Assembly (NCBI GenBank): GCA_018648605.1
Contig: JABGQU010000019.1
Location: forward strand, 1 to 32,555
From: Anaerolineae bacterium
GTDB taxonomy: Bacteria > Chloroflexota > Anaerolineae > Anaerolineales > Villigracilaceae
Length of the DNA: 32,555 nucleotides
Direction: 5' to 3'
Part shown: positions 18,662 through 27,511 of the stretch, piece by piece
Layout of the letters: every line of letters starts with the position of its first letter
Position numbering within the stretch: the stretch's first letter is position 1
The notes under the pieces: generated by a model
What the model was told of the DNA's origin: nothing
Database searches by the model: none
Seen by the model: the letters and a program-made list of their open reading frames with translations, nothing else
Made by a program: the position numbers and the translations under genes

Positions 18662-19552
18662 TTACTCTTTGCCTTTGAGAAAGTTTTCCATCAAGCTAGT
18701 GAATTCCATCGGGAAGATGTATTTGGTTGAAGCGCCCTTGCCCAGTTCTTTGAGAGCATCAAAGTATTGCAGGGTCATGGTCTTTTGGTCAATGGTGCTG
18801 GCAGCCTCGAAGATATTCTTGAGTGCGGCTGCATAACCTTGCGCTTTGAGTTCTTGTGCCTTCTGCTGACCCTCTGCCTCGAGGACGGCAGCTTGCTTCA
18901 TACCTTCTGCTTCCAGAATAGCCGATTTCTTTGCGCCTTGAGCAACGGTGATAGCCGCTTCGCGCGTACCATCCGCCTCGAGAACAACTGCGCGACGGAT
19001 ACGTTCAGCGGTCATCTGGCGGTTCATTGATTCCTGAATCTCACGCGGCGGGATGATCTCGCGGATCTCAACATTGGTTACTTTGACACCCCAACGCTCA
19101 GTAACTTCATCAAGACGGGTGCGTAACATGGTATTGATATGCTCACGTTCCGAGAGAGCATCATCAAGTGAGATGCCGCCAAGTACCGCGCGCAAGGTGG
19201 TCGTCGCCATACCCTGAGCCGCAGATTCGAAATTGCCGACTGCCAAAACAGATTCGGTCGGATCAAGAACTTTGTAGTACCAAATAAAATCCACTGAGAT
19301 GCCCGCGTTATCTTTTGTGATTGCGGTCTGATGCGGGATCTCGCGAACCTGCTCGCGTAAATCCACGCGTGCGGCGCGGTCAACGACAGGGATCAGGAAA
19401 ACAATACCGGGTCCCTTTTCTCCGACACAACGCCCCAATCGAAAGACGACCAAGCGCTGATATTCGGGAATAATGCGAATAGCGCTGGCTAAAAGCGCAA
19501 CGACAACTACGCCAACGCCACCAACAAGACATAATAGTGCTGTTCCATCCAT
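18662..19552 (-). CDS. Slipin/stomatin-like SPFH (band 7) protein
   Basis: IIPEYQRLVVFRLGRCVGEKGPGIVFLIPVVDRAARVDLREQ; GVKVTNVEIREIIPPREIQESMNRQMTAERIRRAVVLEADG. Confidence 0.95.
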   Translation of the reverse strand: MDGTALLCLVGGVGVVVVALLASAIRIIPEYQRLVVFRLGRCVGEKGPGIVFLIPVVDRAARVDLREQVREIPHQTAITKDNAGISVDFIWYYKVLDPTESVLAVGNFESAAQGMATTTLRAVLGGISLDDALSEREHINTMLRTRLDEVTERWGVKVTNVEIREIIPPREIQESMNRQMTAERIRRAVVLEADGTREAAITVAQGAKKSAILEAEGMKQAAVLEAEGQQKAQELKAQGYAAALKNIFEAASTIDQKTMTLQYFDALKELGKGASTKYIFPMEFTSLMENFLKGKE

Positions 19553-19584
19553 TTTTACTGCCTCCTGAAATGAATTAAATAAGT

Positions 19585-20187
19585 TTACTTTTCAGCGGTT
19601 TCTACTTCCAAAACAAAGCCGCTACGTTTGATAACACGAACGCGTGTTCCTGTTTTTATGGGTTTTTCGCTACGCACAGTCCATAACTCGCCAGAAACTT
19701 GTGCCGAACCTTCATCGTGGATATCTGTTTTCGCCTCCCCAATACGTCCAACCAACGCGTCCATATCGTGTGTTGGACGTGCTTCAAGGGCTTCAAGGGT
19801 TTTGGTGATAATCAACCATAAAAAGCCGCCCATGAGCAGAGAAACGATAATTACAAGAAAGATGTTGACTGCCGGAGCCAAGCCTTCCCCACGGAAGAGA
19901 TAGGCTGACCCGATCACTACGCCAACGATGCTTATGCCTAAATACACATTTCGGCGCTCGGCACTCCGAATCGCTATCCCAAAAGGAATAACGCTCACAA
20001 CAAGTAGGATCAACGCCCAAATATAGATGGGCAGACTATAGATCGCGTATCCTGCAAGTGCCATCAGGAAAAAAGCCCCGACTTCTAAAAAGCCTGTGCC
20101 GGGGGTGACCAATGCGAAAAAGGTCAATAAAACACCGCCCACGAGAAATAAATATGCAATGTTAGGATTAAGTAAGACGCTATCCAT
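19585..20187 (-). CDS. NfeD-family membrane protein
   Basis: Four hydrophobic segments then OB-fold-like ALVGRIGEAKTDIHDEGSAQVSGELWTVRSEKPIKTGTRVRVIKRSGFVLEVE; adjacent to slipin. Confidence 0.88.
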   Translation of the reverse strand: MDSVLLNPNIAYLFLVGGVLLTFFALVTPGTGFLEVGAFFLMALAGYAIYSLPIYIWALILLVVSVIPFGIAIRSAERRNVYLGISIVGVVIGSAYLFRGEGLAPAVNIFLVIIVSLLMGGFLWLIITKTLEALEARPTHDMDALVGRIGEAKTDIHDEGSAQVSGELWTVRSEKPIKTGTRVRVIKRSGFVLEVETAEK

Positions 20188-20325
20188 TTTTTCCTCTTTT
20201 CTTTAAAAAGTACAAATTCATTATACAATACTATTTACGTTAAATTTGACGGTTGGTTGTATAATACACGCGCATATTTCGTAAGGACAACCTGAGAGTC
20301 GTCCCTGCTTATTTTTGGAGAAACT

Positions 20326-21603
20326 GTGAAATTTCAAAAACTTTGTGTTCTTGGGTTAGGTTATATTGGTTTACCCACAGCCAGCACCTTTGCCACGCAT
20401 GGCTTGGATGTTGTAGGCGTAGACGTTAACGAGAAGATCATTGAAACACTGCAAAATGGTGAGTTGCATATCCACGAGCCAGGTTTGCGGAATTTGGTAC
20501 AGGGTGCGATCCAATCTGGACATTTGCGGGTCGCGACTCAGCCTGAACCTGCTGATGCGTTTATCATCGCGGTGCCCACCCCTTTTTATGAAGACGATAA
20601 ACGCGCCGATATGCGTGCCGTTATTTCAGCTGCCGAGGCGATTACGCCGCATCTGCAAAAAGGGAATTTGGTGGTCTTAGAGTCGACTTCACCACCTCGC
20701 ACAACGCTTGATCTGGTTACGCCTATTCTCGAGAAATCGGGTCTGAAAGCGGGCGTAGATTTTTACCTTGCTTATTCCCCTGAACGGGTTCTACCTGGTC
20801 AGATTTTGCGTGAGTTGGTCGAAAATGCTCGCGTCGTGGGCGGAATTACGCCCGAATCAGCACAGGCAGCTTATGATCTATACACTGCTTTTGTACAGGG
20901 CGATATTATCAAAACCAACGCCACGACTGCCGAGATGGTCAAGCTAATGGAGAATACAACCCGCGATGTTAATATCGCCATTGCCAACGAGTTTTCCCGT
21001 CTCGCCGACCGTTTTGGTGTAGATGTTTGGGAAGCGATCTCTTTGGCAAATTTACACCCGCGTATTAATATTTTAAGCCCTGGCCCTGGTGTGGGCGGGC
21101 ATTGCATTAGTGTAGACCCCTGGTTCTTCGTTGAAGCCGCACCTGACCTTACCCCAGTCATTCGTACGGCGCGTGAAGTGAATGATTCCCAGCCGGAGTT
21201 TGTTGTCAAATTGGTGGAGCGTGCGCTTGGATCATTGGCGGGCAAGAAAATTGCTGCGCTAGGGCTTGCCTATAAACCCGATGTGGATGATTTGCGCGAA
21301 AGTCCGGCAGTAGAAGTGGTGCATCTGCTTCAGCAAGCTGGTGCGAGCGTGAAGGCTTTTGAGCCATTTGCGCCGAATGCTGTCTTGCCAAACTTCAATA
21401 TTGTCCCTAATTTGGAAGAAGTCTTTGCTAAAGCGGATGCGGTCATCTTGTTGGTAGCGCATACTGAATTCAAAAAAATGGATGCGGCTCTAGCAGCGTC
21501 TACCATGCTTGGGCGCGTAGCGGTGGACACAGTTAATGGTTGGGATGTAGATGCGTGGCAAGAGGCAGGCTTTGAACTCACTCGGTTAGGAGTAAGCTCC
21601 TAG
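20326..21603 (+). CDS. wecC: UDP-N-acetyl-D-mannosaminuronate dehydrogenase-type nucleotide sugar dehydrogenase
   Basis: VLGLGYIGLPTASTFA, AYSPERVLPG, PGPGVGGHCISVDPWF, GLAYKPDVDDLRESPA; GTG start. Confidence 0.92.
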   Translation: MKFQKLCVLGLGYIGLPTASTFATHGLDVVGVDVNEKIIETLQNGELHIHEPGLRNLVQGAIQSGHLRVATQPEPADAFIIAVPTPFYEDDKRADMRAVISAAEAITPHLQKGNLVVLESTSPPRTTLDLVTPILEKSGLKAGVDFYLAYSPERVLPGQILRELVENARVVGGITPESAQAAYDLYTAFVQGDIIKTNATTAEMVKLMENTTRDVNIAIANEFSRLADRFGVDVWEAISLANLHPRINILSPGPGVGGHCISVDPWFFVEAAPDLTPVIRTAREVNDSQPEFVVKLVERALGSLAGKKIAALGLAYKPDVDDLRESPAVEVVHLLQQAGASVKAFEPFAPNAVLPNFNIVPNLEEVFAKADAVILLVAHTEFKKMDAALAASTMLGRVAVDTVNGWDVDAWQEAGFELTRLGVSS

Positions 21604-21614
21604 AGCTTTAACTT

Positions 21615-22718
21615 ATGAAAGTTCTCTCTATTTTTGGCACGCGCCCTGAAGCCATCAAAATGGCACCTGTTGTGCGTGAATTAGCACAGACGCCTGGCAT
21701 TGAGTCGCGTGTTTGTGTGACGGCGCAGCACCGCGAGATGCTCGACCAAGTGCTGACCCTTTTTGATATTCAACCAGATGTGGATTTAAACCTGATGCGT
21801 CCAGATCAATCGCTGGCAGAGTTGACTGCGCGCGTTTTTACGCATCTTGATCCTGTTTTAGCAGATATTCAGCCTGATTGGGTGCTTGTTCAAGGCGATA
21901 CCACCACAGTGATGGCTGCTGCGTTGAATGCCTATTATCGTCGCATCCGTGTGGGGCATGTAGAAGCTGGGTTGCGTACACATAATAAATGGGAACCTTT
22001 CCCTGAGGAAGTGAATCGTCGCGTGGCAGGGGTGGCCGCCGATATACATTTTGCACCGACGAAATGGTCTCGTCAGAATCTGCTCAAAGAGGGTGTACCA
22101 GAGGATATCATTTATGTGACGGGGAATCCGGTGATTGATGCGCTTTATTTTGTTGCCGAGCAACCTGTTCCCACAACGGTAGCAAGCCTGTTATCCAAGC
22201 TCAGATCGAAGCGTTTGATTTTGGTAACTGCGCATCGGCGGGAAAATCACGGAGAACCTATTAAAGATATTTGTGCTGCGTTGAAATCCCTCGCTTTGCG
22301 CAGCGATGTTGAGATCGTTTACCCCGTACATCTTAATCCAAATGTGCAGAAGCCGGTTAAGCGTCTTCTTGGAAATATCCCGAATATTACGCTGCTGCCA
22401 CCCTTGGAATATTTGCCTTTGGTACATTTGATGAAAAAAGCTGACTTGATTTTAACGGATTCTGGCGGCATTCAGGAAGAAGCGCCGGCTTTTGGCGTAC
22501 CTGTGTTGGTATTGCGTGATGTTACTGAGCGTCCAGAAGGTATTCAGGCAGGGACATTGAAGTTGGTAGGCACTAATCAAATGAAGATCGTTAACGAAGC
22601 CAATTATTTGCTCAATGATTCAAAAGCTCATGCAGCGATGGCACAAGCTGTGAATCCTTTTGGGATGGGTGACGCTGCAAAGAAGATCGTTGCAAATTTG
22701 TTAAAATTTGGAACGTGA
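21615..22718 (+). CDS. wecB: UDP-N-acetylglucosamine 2-epimerase (non-hydrolysing)
   Basis: SIFGTRPEAIKMAPVV, VQGDTTTVMAAAL, HVEAGLRTHNKWEPFPEEVNR, ILVTAHRRENHGEP, LTDSGGIQEEAPAFGVPVLVLRDVTERPE. Confidence 0.96.
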   Translation: MKVLSIFGTRPEAIKMAPVVRELAQTPGIESRVCVTAQHREMLDQVLTLFDIQPDVDLNLMRPDQSLAELTARVFTHLDPVLADIQPDWVLVQGDTTTVMAAALNAYYRRIRVGHVEAGLRTHNKWEPFPEEVNRRVAGVAADIHFAPTKWSRQNLLKEGVPEDIIYVTGNPVIDALYFVAEQPVPTTVASLLSKLRSKRLILVTAHRRENHGEPIKDICAALKSLALRSDVEIVYPVHLNPNVQKPVKRLLGNIPNITLLPPLEYLPLVHLMKKADLILTDSGGIQEEAPAFGVPVLVLRDVTERPEGIQAGTLKLVGTNQMKIVNEANYLLNDSKAHAAMAQAVNPFGMGDAAKKIVANLLKFGT

Positions 22719-22826
22719 GTTTTATAAAACAGGGGAATCTACAAAAATGTGAAGTATTTAGGGTTCTTTTCGTGTACAATGGTGAAAGATTGTTCGACTT
22801 TTAATCTTTTTGGATATAATGGAAGT

Positions 22827-23756
22827 ATGATGAAATCTGTACGAAAATTCTTGATGCTAATTGTAGTTTTAGGTCTGCTTGCGGGAATCCCTGCACAGGC
22901 TCAGGGTACAGCTTCACGCTTTTTTGATGAAACAAAGCATTATGTTCAAGGGGCTTTTTTGCGATTTTATGAAAATACCGAAGATGCAAAAATTCTTTTT
23001 GGGTATCCGCTTACTGAAGAGTTTTTAAATTCTGAAGGTGTTTTAGTGCAGTATTTTCAGCGCGTTCGTCTTGAAATGAAAGAAGATGGGGTTGTGCGTT
23101 TATCGCCATTAGGGCAATTGACTTACAAAAGCGGTGGTGTACAGCTTAAATTTAACAACCCATTGGCTTGTCGCACTTATCAGACAAATTTTTTGGTTTG
23201 TTTTACTTTTCTTGAGTTTTTCGAAGCACATGGCGGCGTAACGCTTTTAGGGGACCCGATCTCTTCTTTTGAGTTTCAGGATAATAAAATCGTTCAATAC
23301 TTCGAAAATGGACGTTTGGAGTGGAATCCATCCAATCCTGAGGGACAGCGTGTTGTAACCAGCGATTTGGGATTAGGCTATTTTGAGAAGATAGGTGAGG
23401 ACCGAGCACTGCTTAATCCTGTTGAATTTCTTAACGAGAATATAAGAATTGTAGAACTTAACGTAAATGTTTTTCTTGAGAAGACTGTTGCTGATGCGAC
23501 AGATGAGCAATTGATCTATGTTGTTGTTCAAGATCAAACATCAGAACCTCTGAAAGATGTAGAAGGGTATGCGATAGTCCATTGGACAACCGGAGAAATA
23601 GAAACTTTGCCGATCAGGACAGGCGATACTGGCGTTTCAACACTGGTATTGCCTGTAAAAGATCAGATTTACGGCGAGTCTGTGGTAATTAAAATCTTTG
23701 TTTCTCATAAAGGATTGGAAGGACAAACTAGCACCTCTTTCCGAATTTGGTATTAA
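22827..23756 (+). CDS. Secreted protein with LGFP-like GYPLTEEF...VQYFQRVRLE repeats
   Basis: Signal peptide MMKSVRKFLMLIVVLGLLAGIPAQAQG; two related repeat blocks (GYPLTEEFL..VQYFQRVRLEM and GDPISSFEF..VQYFENGRLEW). Confidence 0.7.
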   Translation: MMKSVRKFLMLIVVLGLLAGIPAQAQGTASRFFDETKHYVQGAFLRFYENTEDAKILFGYPLTEEFLNSEGVLVQYFQRVRLEMKEDGVVRLSPLGQLTYKSGGVQLKFNNPLACRTYQTNFLVCFTFLEFFEAHGGVTLLGDPISSFEFQDNKIVQYFENGRLEWNPSNPEGQRVVTSDLGLGYFEKIGEDRALLNPVEFLNENIRIVELNVNVFLEKTVADATDEQLIYVVVQDQTSEPLKDVEGYAIVHWTTGEIETLPIRTGDTGVSTLVLPVKDQIYGESVVIKIFVSHKGLEGQTSTSFRIWY

Positions 23757-23793
23757 CACAGAAACGTTTTGTATGAATTGAAAAAGAACGTAG

Positions 23794-23817
23794 AGCCGTC
23801 CGAAGGGCGGCTTTTTG
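23794..23817 (+). terminator. Rho-independent terminator
   Basis: AGCCGTCC-GAA-GGGCGGCT followed by TTTTG. Confidence 0.8.
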
Positions 23818-23946
23818 ATTCTGATAAATTTCCAATGATAGGATGAAGCTTTGCATGGTATTATCGGATTCGGTTAGTTTATGAACTCGTCTAGATGTTT
23901 TTTAGCATCGCGAGATTTTATTTATATTGTTCACACGGAGGTTTGA

Positions 23947-24984
23947 ATGAATATCGCTCTCTTATTTAAAGGTTTAGCCAGCCTTTCCTGGTTTGCTGTT
24001 CTTGCTGTTCTCGGTATTTTAGTAATGCGAGCATCAAGACAACAACCCACAAAAGGGCTCTCATCGCTCTTGGTTGGTGTACTTATTTTTGCATCGGTTA
24101 TTTCGATCATTAGTGCAGGGATTGTTTTTATCGAGCCGAATGAACGCGCAGTTGTCGTTTCGCCTTATGCTTTCCGCGCCCCAAATGGGTATCTCGAAGA
24201 AGCAATCACACCCGGTTTGCGCTGGATTGTTCCCGGTGAGAATGCACGTATTTATTCTATATCGCGCCAGACCTATACCATGTCTGCGGCATCTGCTGAA
24301 GGTACTGTTGTTGGAGATGATTCCATTCGCGCTCGTACTGAAGATGGACAAGAAGTCTTTATTGATGCTTCGGTTATTTTCCAGGTAGATTCTACTAAAG
24401 TTACTCAGCTACATATTGAGTGGGCGAGTCGTTATCTGAATGAGCTTGTTCGCCCAACAACGCGCGGTATTGTCCGTGATGTGGCATCTCAATATGGGAT
24501 CGAAGAAATCGTTAGTTCTCAACGAGCCTCTTTGGAGAGCGCCATTACCGAGTCAATGGCAGAGAAGTTTCTCGAAAACAATCTCATCCTCGTTGATTTT
24601 GTCTTGCGTGATATTCACTTTAGTGCAGAATATGCCGTAGCTGTTGAACAGAAGCAAATTGCTGAACAGCAGGCGCAACAAGCTTTCTTTGTGGTCGAAT
24701 CGAAGAAGCAAGAAGCAGAGCAAGCACGTCAGATAGCACAAGGTCAGGCGGATGCCGCTGTTATTTCAGCGCAAGGTGAAGCGGACGCACGTATTATCCA
24801 AGCTGAGGCTGAAGCTGCTGCACTTGAATTGATCAGCAATGCCATTAAGAATAATCCCGATCTGCTGACTTACGAATATATCCAGAAACTTTCTGCAGAT
24901 ATTGATGTGATGTTATTACCAAGCGATTCACCTTTCCTGTTCCCACTACCTGGTGCGAATGCGGACACAGGGTTGCCTCAATAA
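23947..24984 (+). CDS. Prohibitin-like SPFH-domain membrane protein
   Basis: GIVFIEPNERAVVVSPYAFRAPNGYLEEAITPGLRWIVPGE, FIDASVIFQVD, AISAQGEADARIIQAEAEAAALELI-type coiled coil. Confidence 0.9.
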   Translation: MNIALLFKGLASLSWFAVLAVLGILVMRASRQQPTKGLSSLLVGVLIFASVISIISAGIVFIEPNERAVVVSPYAFRAPNGYLEEAITPGLRWIVPGENARIYSISRQTYTMSAASAEGTVVGDDSIRARTEDGQEVFIDASVIFQVDSTKVTQLHIEWASRYLNELVRPTTRGIVRDVASQYGIEEIVSSQRASLESAITESMAEKFLENNLILVDFVLRDIHFSAEYAVAVEQKQIAEQQAQQAFFVVESKKQEAEQARQIAQGQADAAVISAQGEADARIIQAEAEAAALELISNAIKNNPDLLTYEYIQKLSADIDVMLLPSDSPFLFPLPGANADTGLPQ

Positions 24985-25007
24985 ACTCTGTTAGAAATAC
25001 CATTGAG

Positions 25008-25051
25008 ATAGCGGTGCAGGTCTAGTAAAATAGGCGCACCGCTATTTTTAT
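25008..25051 (+). terminator. Rho-independent terminator of the SPFH gene
   Basis: ATAGCGGTGC...GCACCGCTAT followed by TTTTATA. Confidence 0.75.
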
Positions 25052-25076
25052 ATAGCAACTCACCAAGGAGAATCTC

Positions 25077-26144
25077 ATGGTAGATGCAGCAAAACCATCT
25101 GGAAAACAAATCCGTCTCACCAGCCTTGCTACATGCGCTGGTTGAGCGTCTAAATTAAGCGCAGAAGCGCTGGCGCAGGTCCTGCGTCCAATTCAAGATA
25201 TTTATCAATCAGAAAGTTATCCCGATCTTTTGGTTGGCATCGGCGACCCAGACGATGCCGCAGCTTGGCGTTTGGATGAAAAGCGTGCCCTCATCGTCAC
25301 TACCGATTTCTTCACCCCGGTTGTCGACGATGCTTATGACTATGGCGCAATCGCGGCTGCCAACAGCCTTTCAGATGCCTACGCAATGGGCGCACGTCCA
25401 TTTCTTGCCCTCAATATAACAGCCCTCCCGAGTAGCCTTCCGCCCGAAGTTTCCAGTGAGATTTTGCGCGGTGGTGCTGAAAAATCCCGCGAGGCAGGCG
25501 TTGTCATTGCAGGCGGACATACCATCACCGATAATGAGCCAAAATATGGACTTGTTGTTTTGGGCTTTGCTGAGATTGACAAAATGATGACCAAAGGTGG
25601 CGCGCGCGTTGGGGATGCGCTCGTGTTGAGCAAACCCATTGGATTTGGCGTGACAACGACCGCACTCAAACAACAGAAAGCCAACCCCGAAGATGTTGCC
25701 GAAGTGGTGGACTGGATGAGCCGCCTCAACAAAACCGCCGCTGAGATCGCTCTGGAATTTGGCGTGCGTGGCGCGACCGACATCACCGGCTTCAGTCTGC
25801 TGGGTCATGCCCATGAAATGGCAGATACTTCTGGCGTAGGCTTTCGCTTCCGCATGTCTAAAGTCCCGCTGACTTCCTGTGCCCGAAAATACGCCGAAAT
25901 GTGGACTTTTCCAGGTGGTTCTTCCGACAATAAACTTTTCTTCGAGAAACACGTTACCTTCGACAAAAGCATCGACGACGAAAACCAGATGCTACTCTTT
26001 GATGCCCAAACAAGTGGTGGGCTACTCTTATCCGTCCCTGCCGAAAAGCTGGATGCTTTACTCGCGCGCGGTAAAGAGCTTGAGCAACCCCTCTGGCATA
26101 TTGGTGAAGTCATTGAAGGCTCTGGCATCAGCGTAGAAAAATAG
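25077..26144 (+). CDS. selD: Selenide, water dikinase (selenophosphate synthetase), selenocysteine-containing; TGA at 25143-25145 read as Sec
   Basis: ATG at 25077 (SD AAGGAG) gives MVDAAKPSGKQIRLTSLATCAG-U-ASKLSAEALAQVLRPIQDIYQSESYPDLLVGIGDPDDAAAW, continuous with the 25230 ORF; GARPFLALNITALPSSLP, AGGHTITDNEPKYGL, TDITGFSLLGHAHEMA, LLFDAQTSGGLLLSVP. Confidence 0.96.
25143..25190 (+). promoter_or_regulatory. Putative bacterial SECIS element
   Basis: Stem GGCGCA (25172-25177) / TGCGTC (25183-25188) with loop GGTCC, starting 27 nt after the TGA; a second small hairpin AGCGC-AGAA-GCGCT lies at 25158-25171. Confidence 0.7.
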
Positions 26145-26161
26145 TTGATATTCCTTTCTAA

Positions 26162-26170
26162 TGGTATAAT
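26162..26170 (+). promoter_or_regulatory. Extended -10 promoter TGGTATAAT immediately upstream of the LysM gene
   Basis: TGGTATAAT ends 9 nt before the ATG at 26180, suggesting a leaderless or near-leaderless transcript. Confidence 0.45.
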
Positions 26171-26179
26171 TTTGCCCCG

Positions 26180-27331
26180 ATGAGTACAAACGAGAATGTT
26201 TCAAAGACAAAAATCTGCCCAACCTGTGGAACACGCTTGGGCGAGAGTGCAAGCAAGTGTCTGGTCTGCGGCGCAACCTTCGAAATGCCTGGAAAAACAG
26301 CGCAAACGAAGAAATCGGTGCAAGGCAGCACCATGCCAAAGATCACCCTCAGCTTGCCAGCCGCGCTGGGCTTTTTAGCCTTCTTTTTGATCGTCGGTGC
26401 AGGTGCGGTCTATTTTGGTTTACAACAAACAGGCCAGGTAATCCCTCCAACCGACATTCCCACACCAACGGTCACCGTTACCGTCACACCAACAGCCACT
26501 GCAACCCTCACCCCAACGCTTGTCCCCACCCCAACACCGCAGCCACCTTTTGATTATACAGTTGCTTCCGGTGATACTTGTGGTGGCATCGCAGTTGCAT
26601 TTGGGGTTTCGGTACAGAGCATCATCATCCTTAACAATTTGCCCGCCTCCTGTAATAGTTTGGTCATTGGGCAAGCGTTGAAGATCCCATACCCGACGCC
26701 TACAGTAACACCCTTCCCAACAGCAACCTTGGAAGGTATTGCCGCAACAGAAGCAGCCTGTGAAAAAGTTTTAATCACCGTGCAGGAGAACGATACGCTT
26801 TCCAGCATTGCAGCGAATTACGCTGTTCCGCAAGAAGCTGTCAAAGCCTTCAATGGCTTAAGTACCGATACCGTTTTCTTGGGGATGCAGATTCAAATTC
26901 CGCTTTGTATGCGTGCCGCAACACCGGGACCGACCCCAACACCGACCACGCCGCCTCCTTACCCCGCCCCGAACTTGCTACTGCCCGCCGATGGTGCCTC
27001 TTTCACCCTGGCAGATGACGTGGTCACCCTGCAATGGGCATCTATCGGTGTTATACGTGATAACGAAGTTTATCAAGTCACCGTTGAAGACGTGACCGAA
27101 GGCGAAGGACGCAGACTGATCGAATATGTGACCGACACGAAATTTATCGTTCCGGTTACCTTCCGCCCGGAAGACAATTTACCACATGTTATGCGCTGGA
27201 ACGTTACCACTGTGCGACAAGCTGGTACAGATGAACAAGGTGAGCCGATTTGGGAATCAGCAGGAGCCTTGAGTAAAGAACGCGTTTTCTCGTGGACGGG
27301 CGCTGCACCTGAAGCAACCCAAGCCCCATAA
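26180..27331 (+). CDS. Zinc-ribbon / TM / dual LysM protein with C-terminal Ig-like domain
   Basis: CPTCGTRLGESASKCLVCGA zinc ribbon; hydrophobic LGFLAFFLIVGAGAVYFGL; T/P-rich linkers; two LysM modules (YTVASGDTCGGIAVAFGVS..., ITVQENDTLSSIAANYAVP...). Confidence 0.85.
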   Translation: MSTNENVSKTKICPTCGTRLGESASKCLVCGATFEMPGKTAQTKKSVQGSTMPKITLSLPAALGFLAFFLIVGAGAVYFGLQQTGQVIPPTDIPTPTVTVTVTPTATATLTPTLVPTPTPQPPFDYTVASGDTCGGIAVAFGVSVQSIIILNNLPASCNSLVIGQALKIPYPTPTVTPFPTATLEGIAATEAACEKVLITVQENDTLSSIAANYAVPQEAVKAFNGLSTDTVFLGMQIQIPLCMRAATPGPTPTPTTPPPYPAPNLLLPADGASFTLADDVVTLQWASIGVIRDNEVYQVTVEDVTEGEGRRLIEYVTDTKFIVPVTFRPEDNLPHVMRWNVTTVRQAGTDEQGEPIWESAGALSKERVFSWTGAAPEATQAP

Positions 27332-27356
27332 TTCAAACAAAACTAATTAAATCAAA

Positions 27357-27387
27357 AAGCTGCGGAGAAATCCGCAGCTTTTTTTTA
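27357..27387 (+). terminator. Rho-independent terminator of the LysM gene
   Basis: AAGCTGCGGA-GAAA-TCCGCAGCTT followed by TTTTTT. Confidence 0.88.
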
Positions 27388-27467
27388 TGTTTTCTCTCTA
27401 CCCTTTCGGGCACGCGTGCGAGGAGGGCTTTAGCCCAACGCGGAAGTCACATAATAATCAATTAGAG

Positions 27468-27484
27468 ATTGCTTCGCTCGCAAT
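27468..27484. repeat. Short palindromic repeat ATTGC-TTCGCTC-GCAAT
   Basis: Inverted repeat in AT-rich intergenic DNA downstream of the terminator. Confidence 0.4.
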
Positions 27485-27511
27485 GATGATAGGTAGTAGG
27501 CAGAAAAATCC

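Noticed and set aside
20247-20265. TTGACG...TATAAT upstream of wecC as a sigma-70 promoter
   Set aside because: Spacing is only 7 nt; TATAAT may be real but this -35 cannot pair with it.
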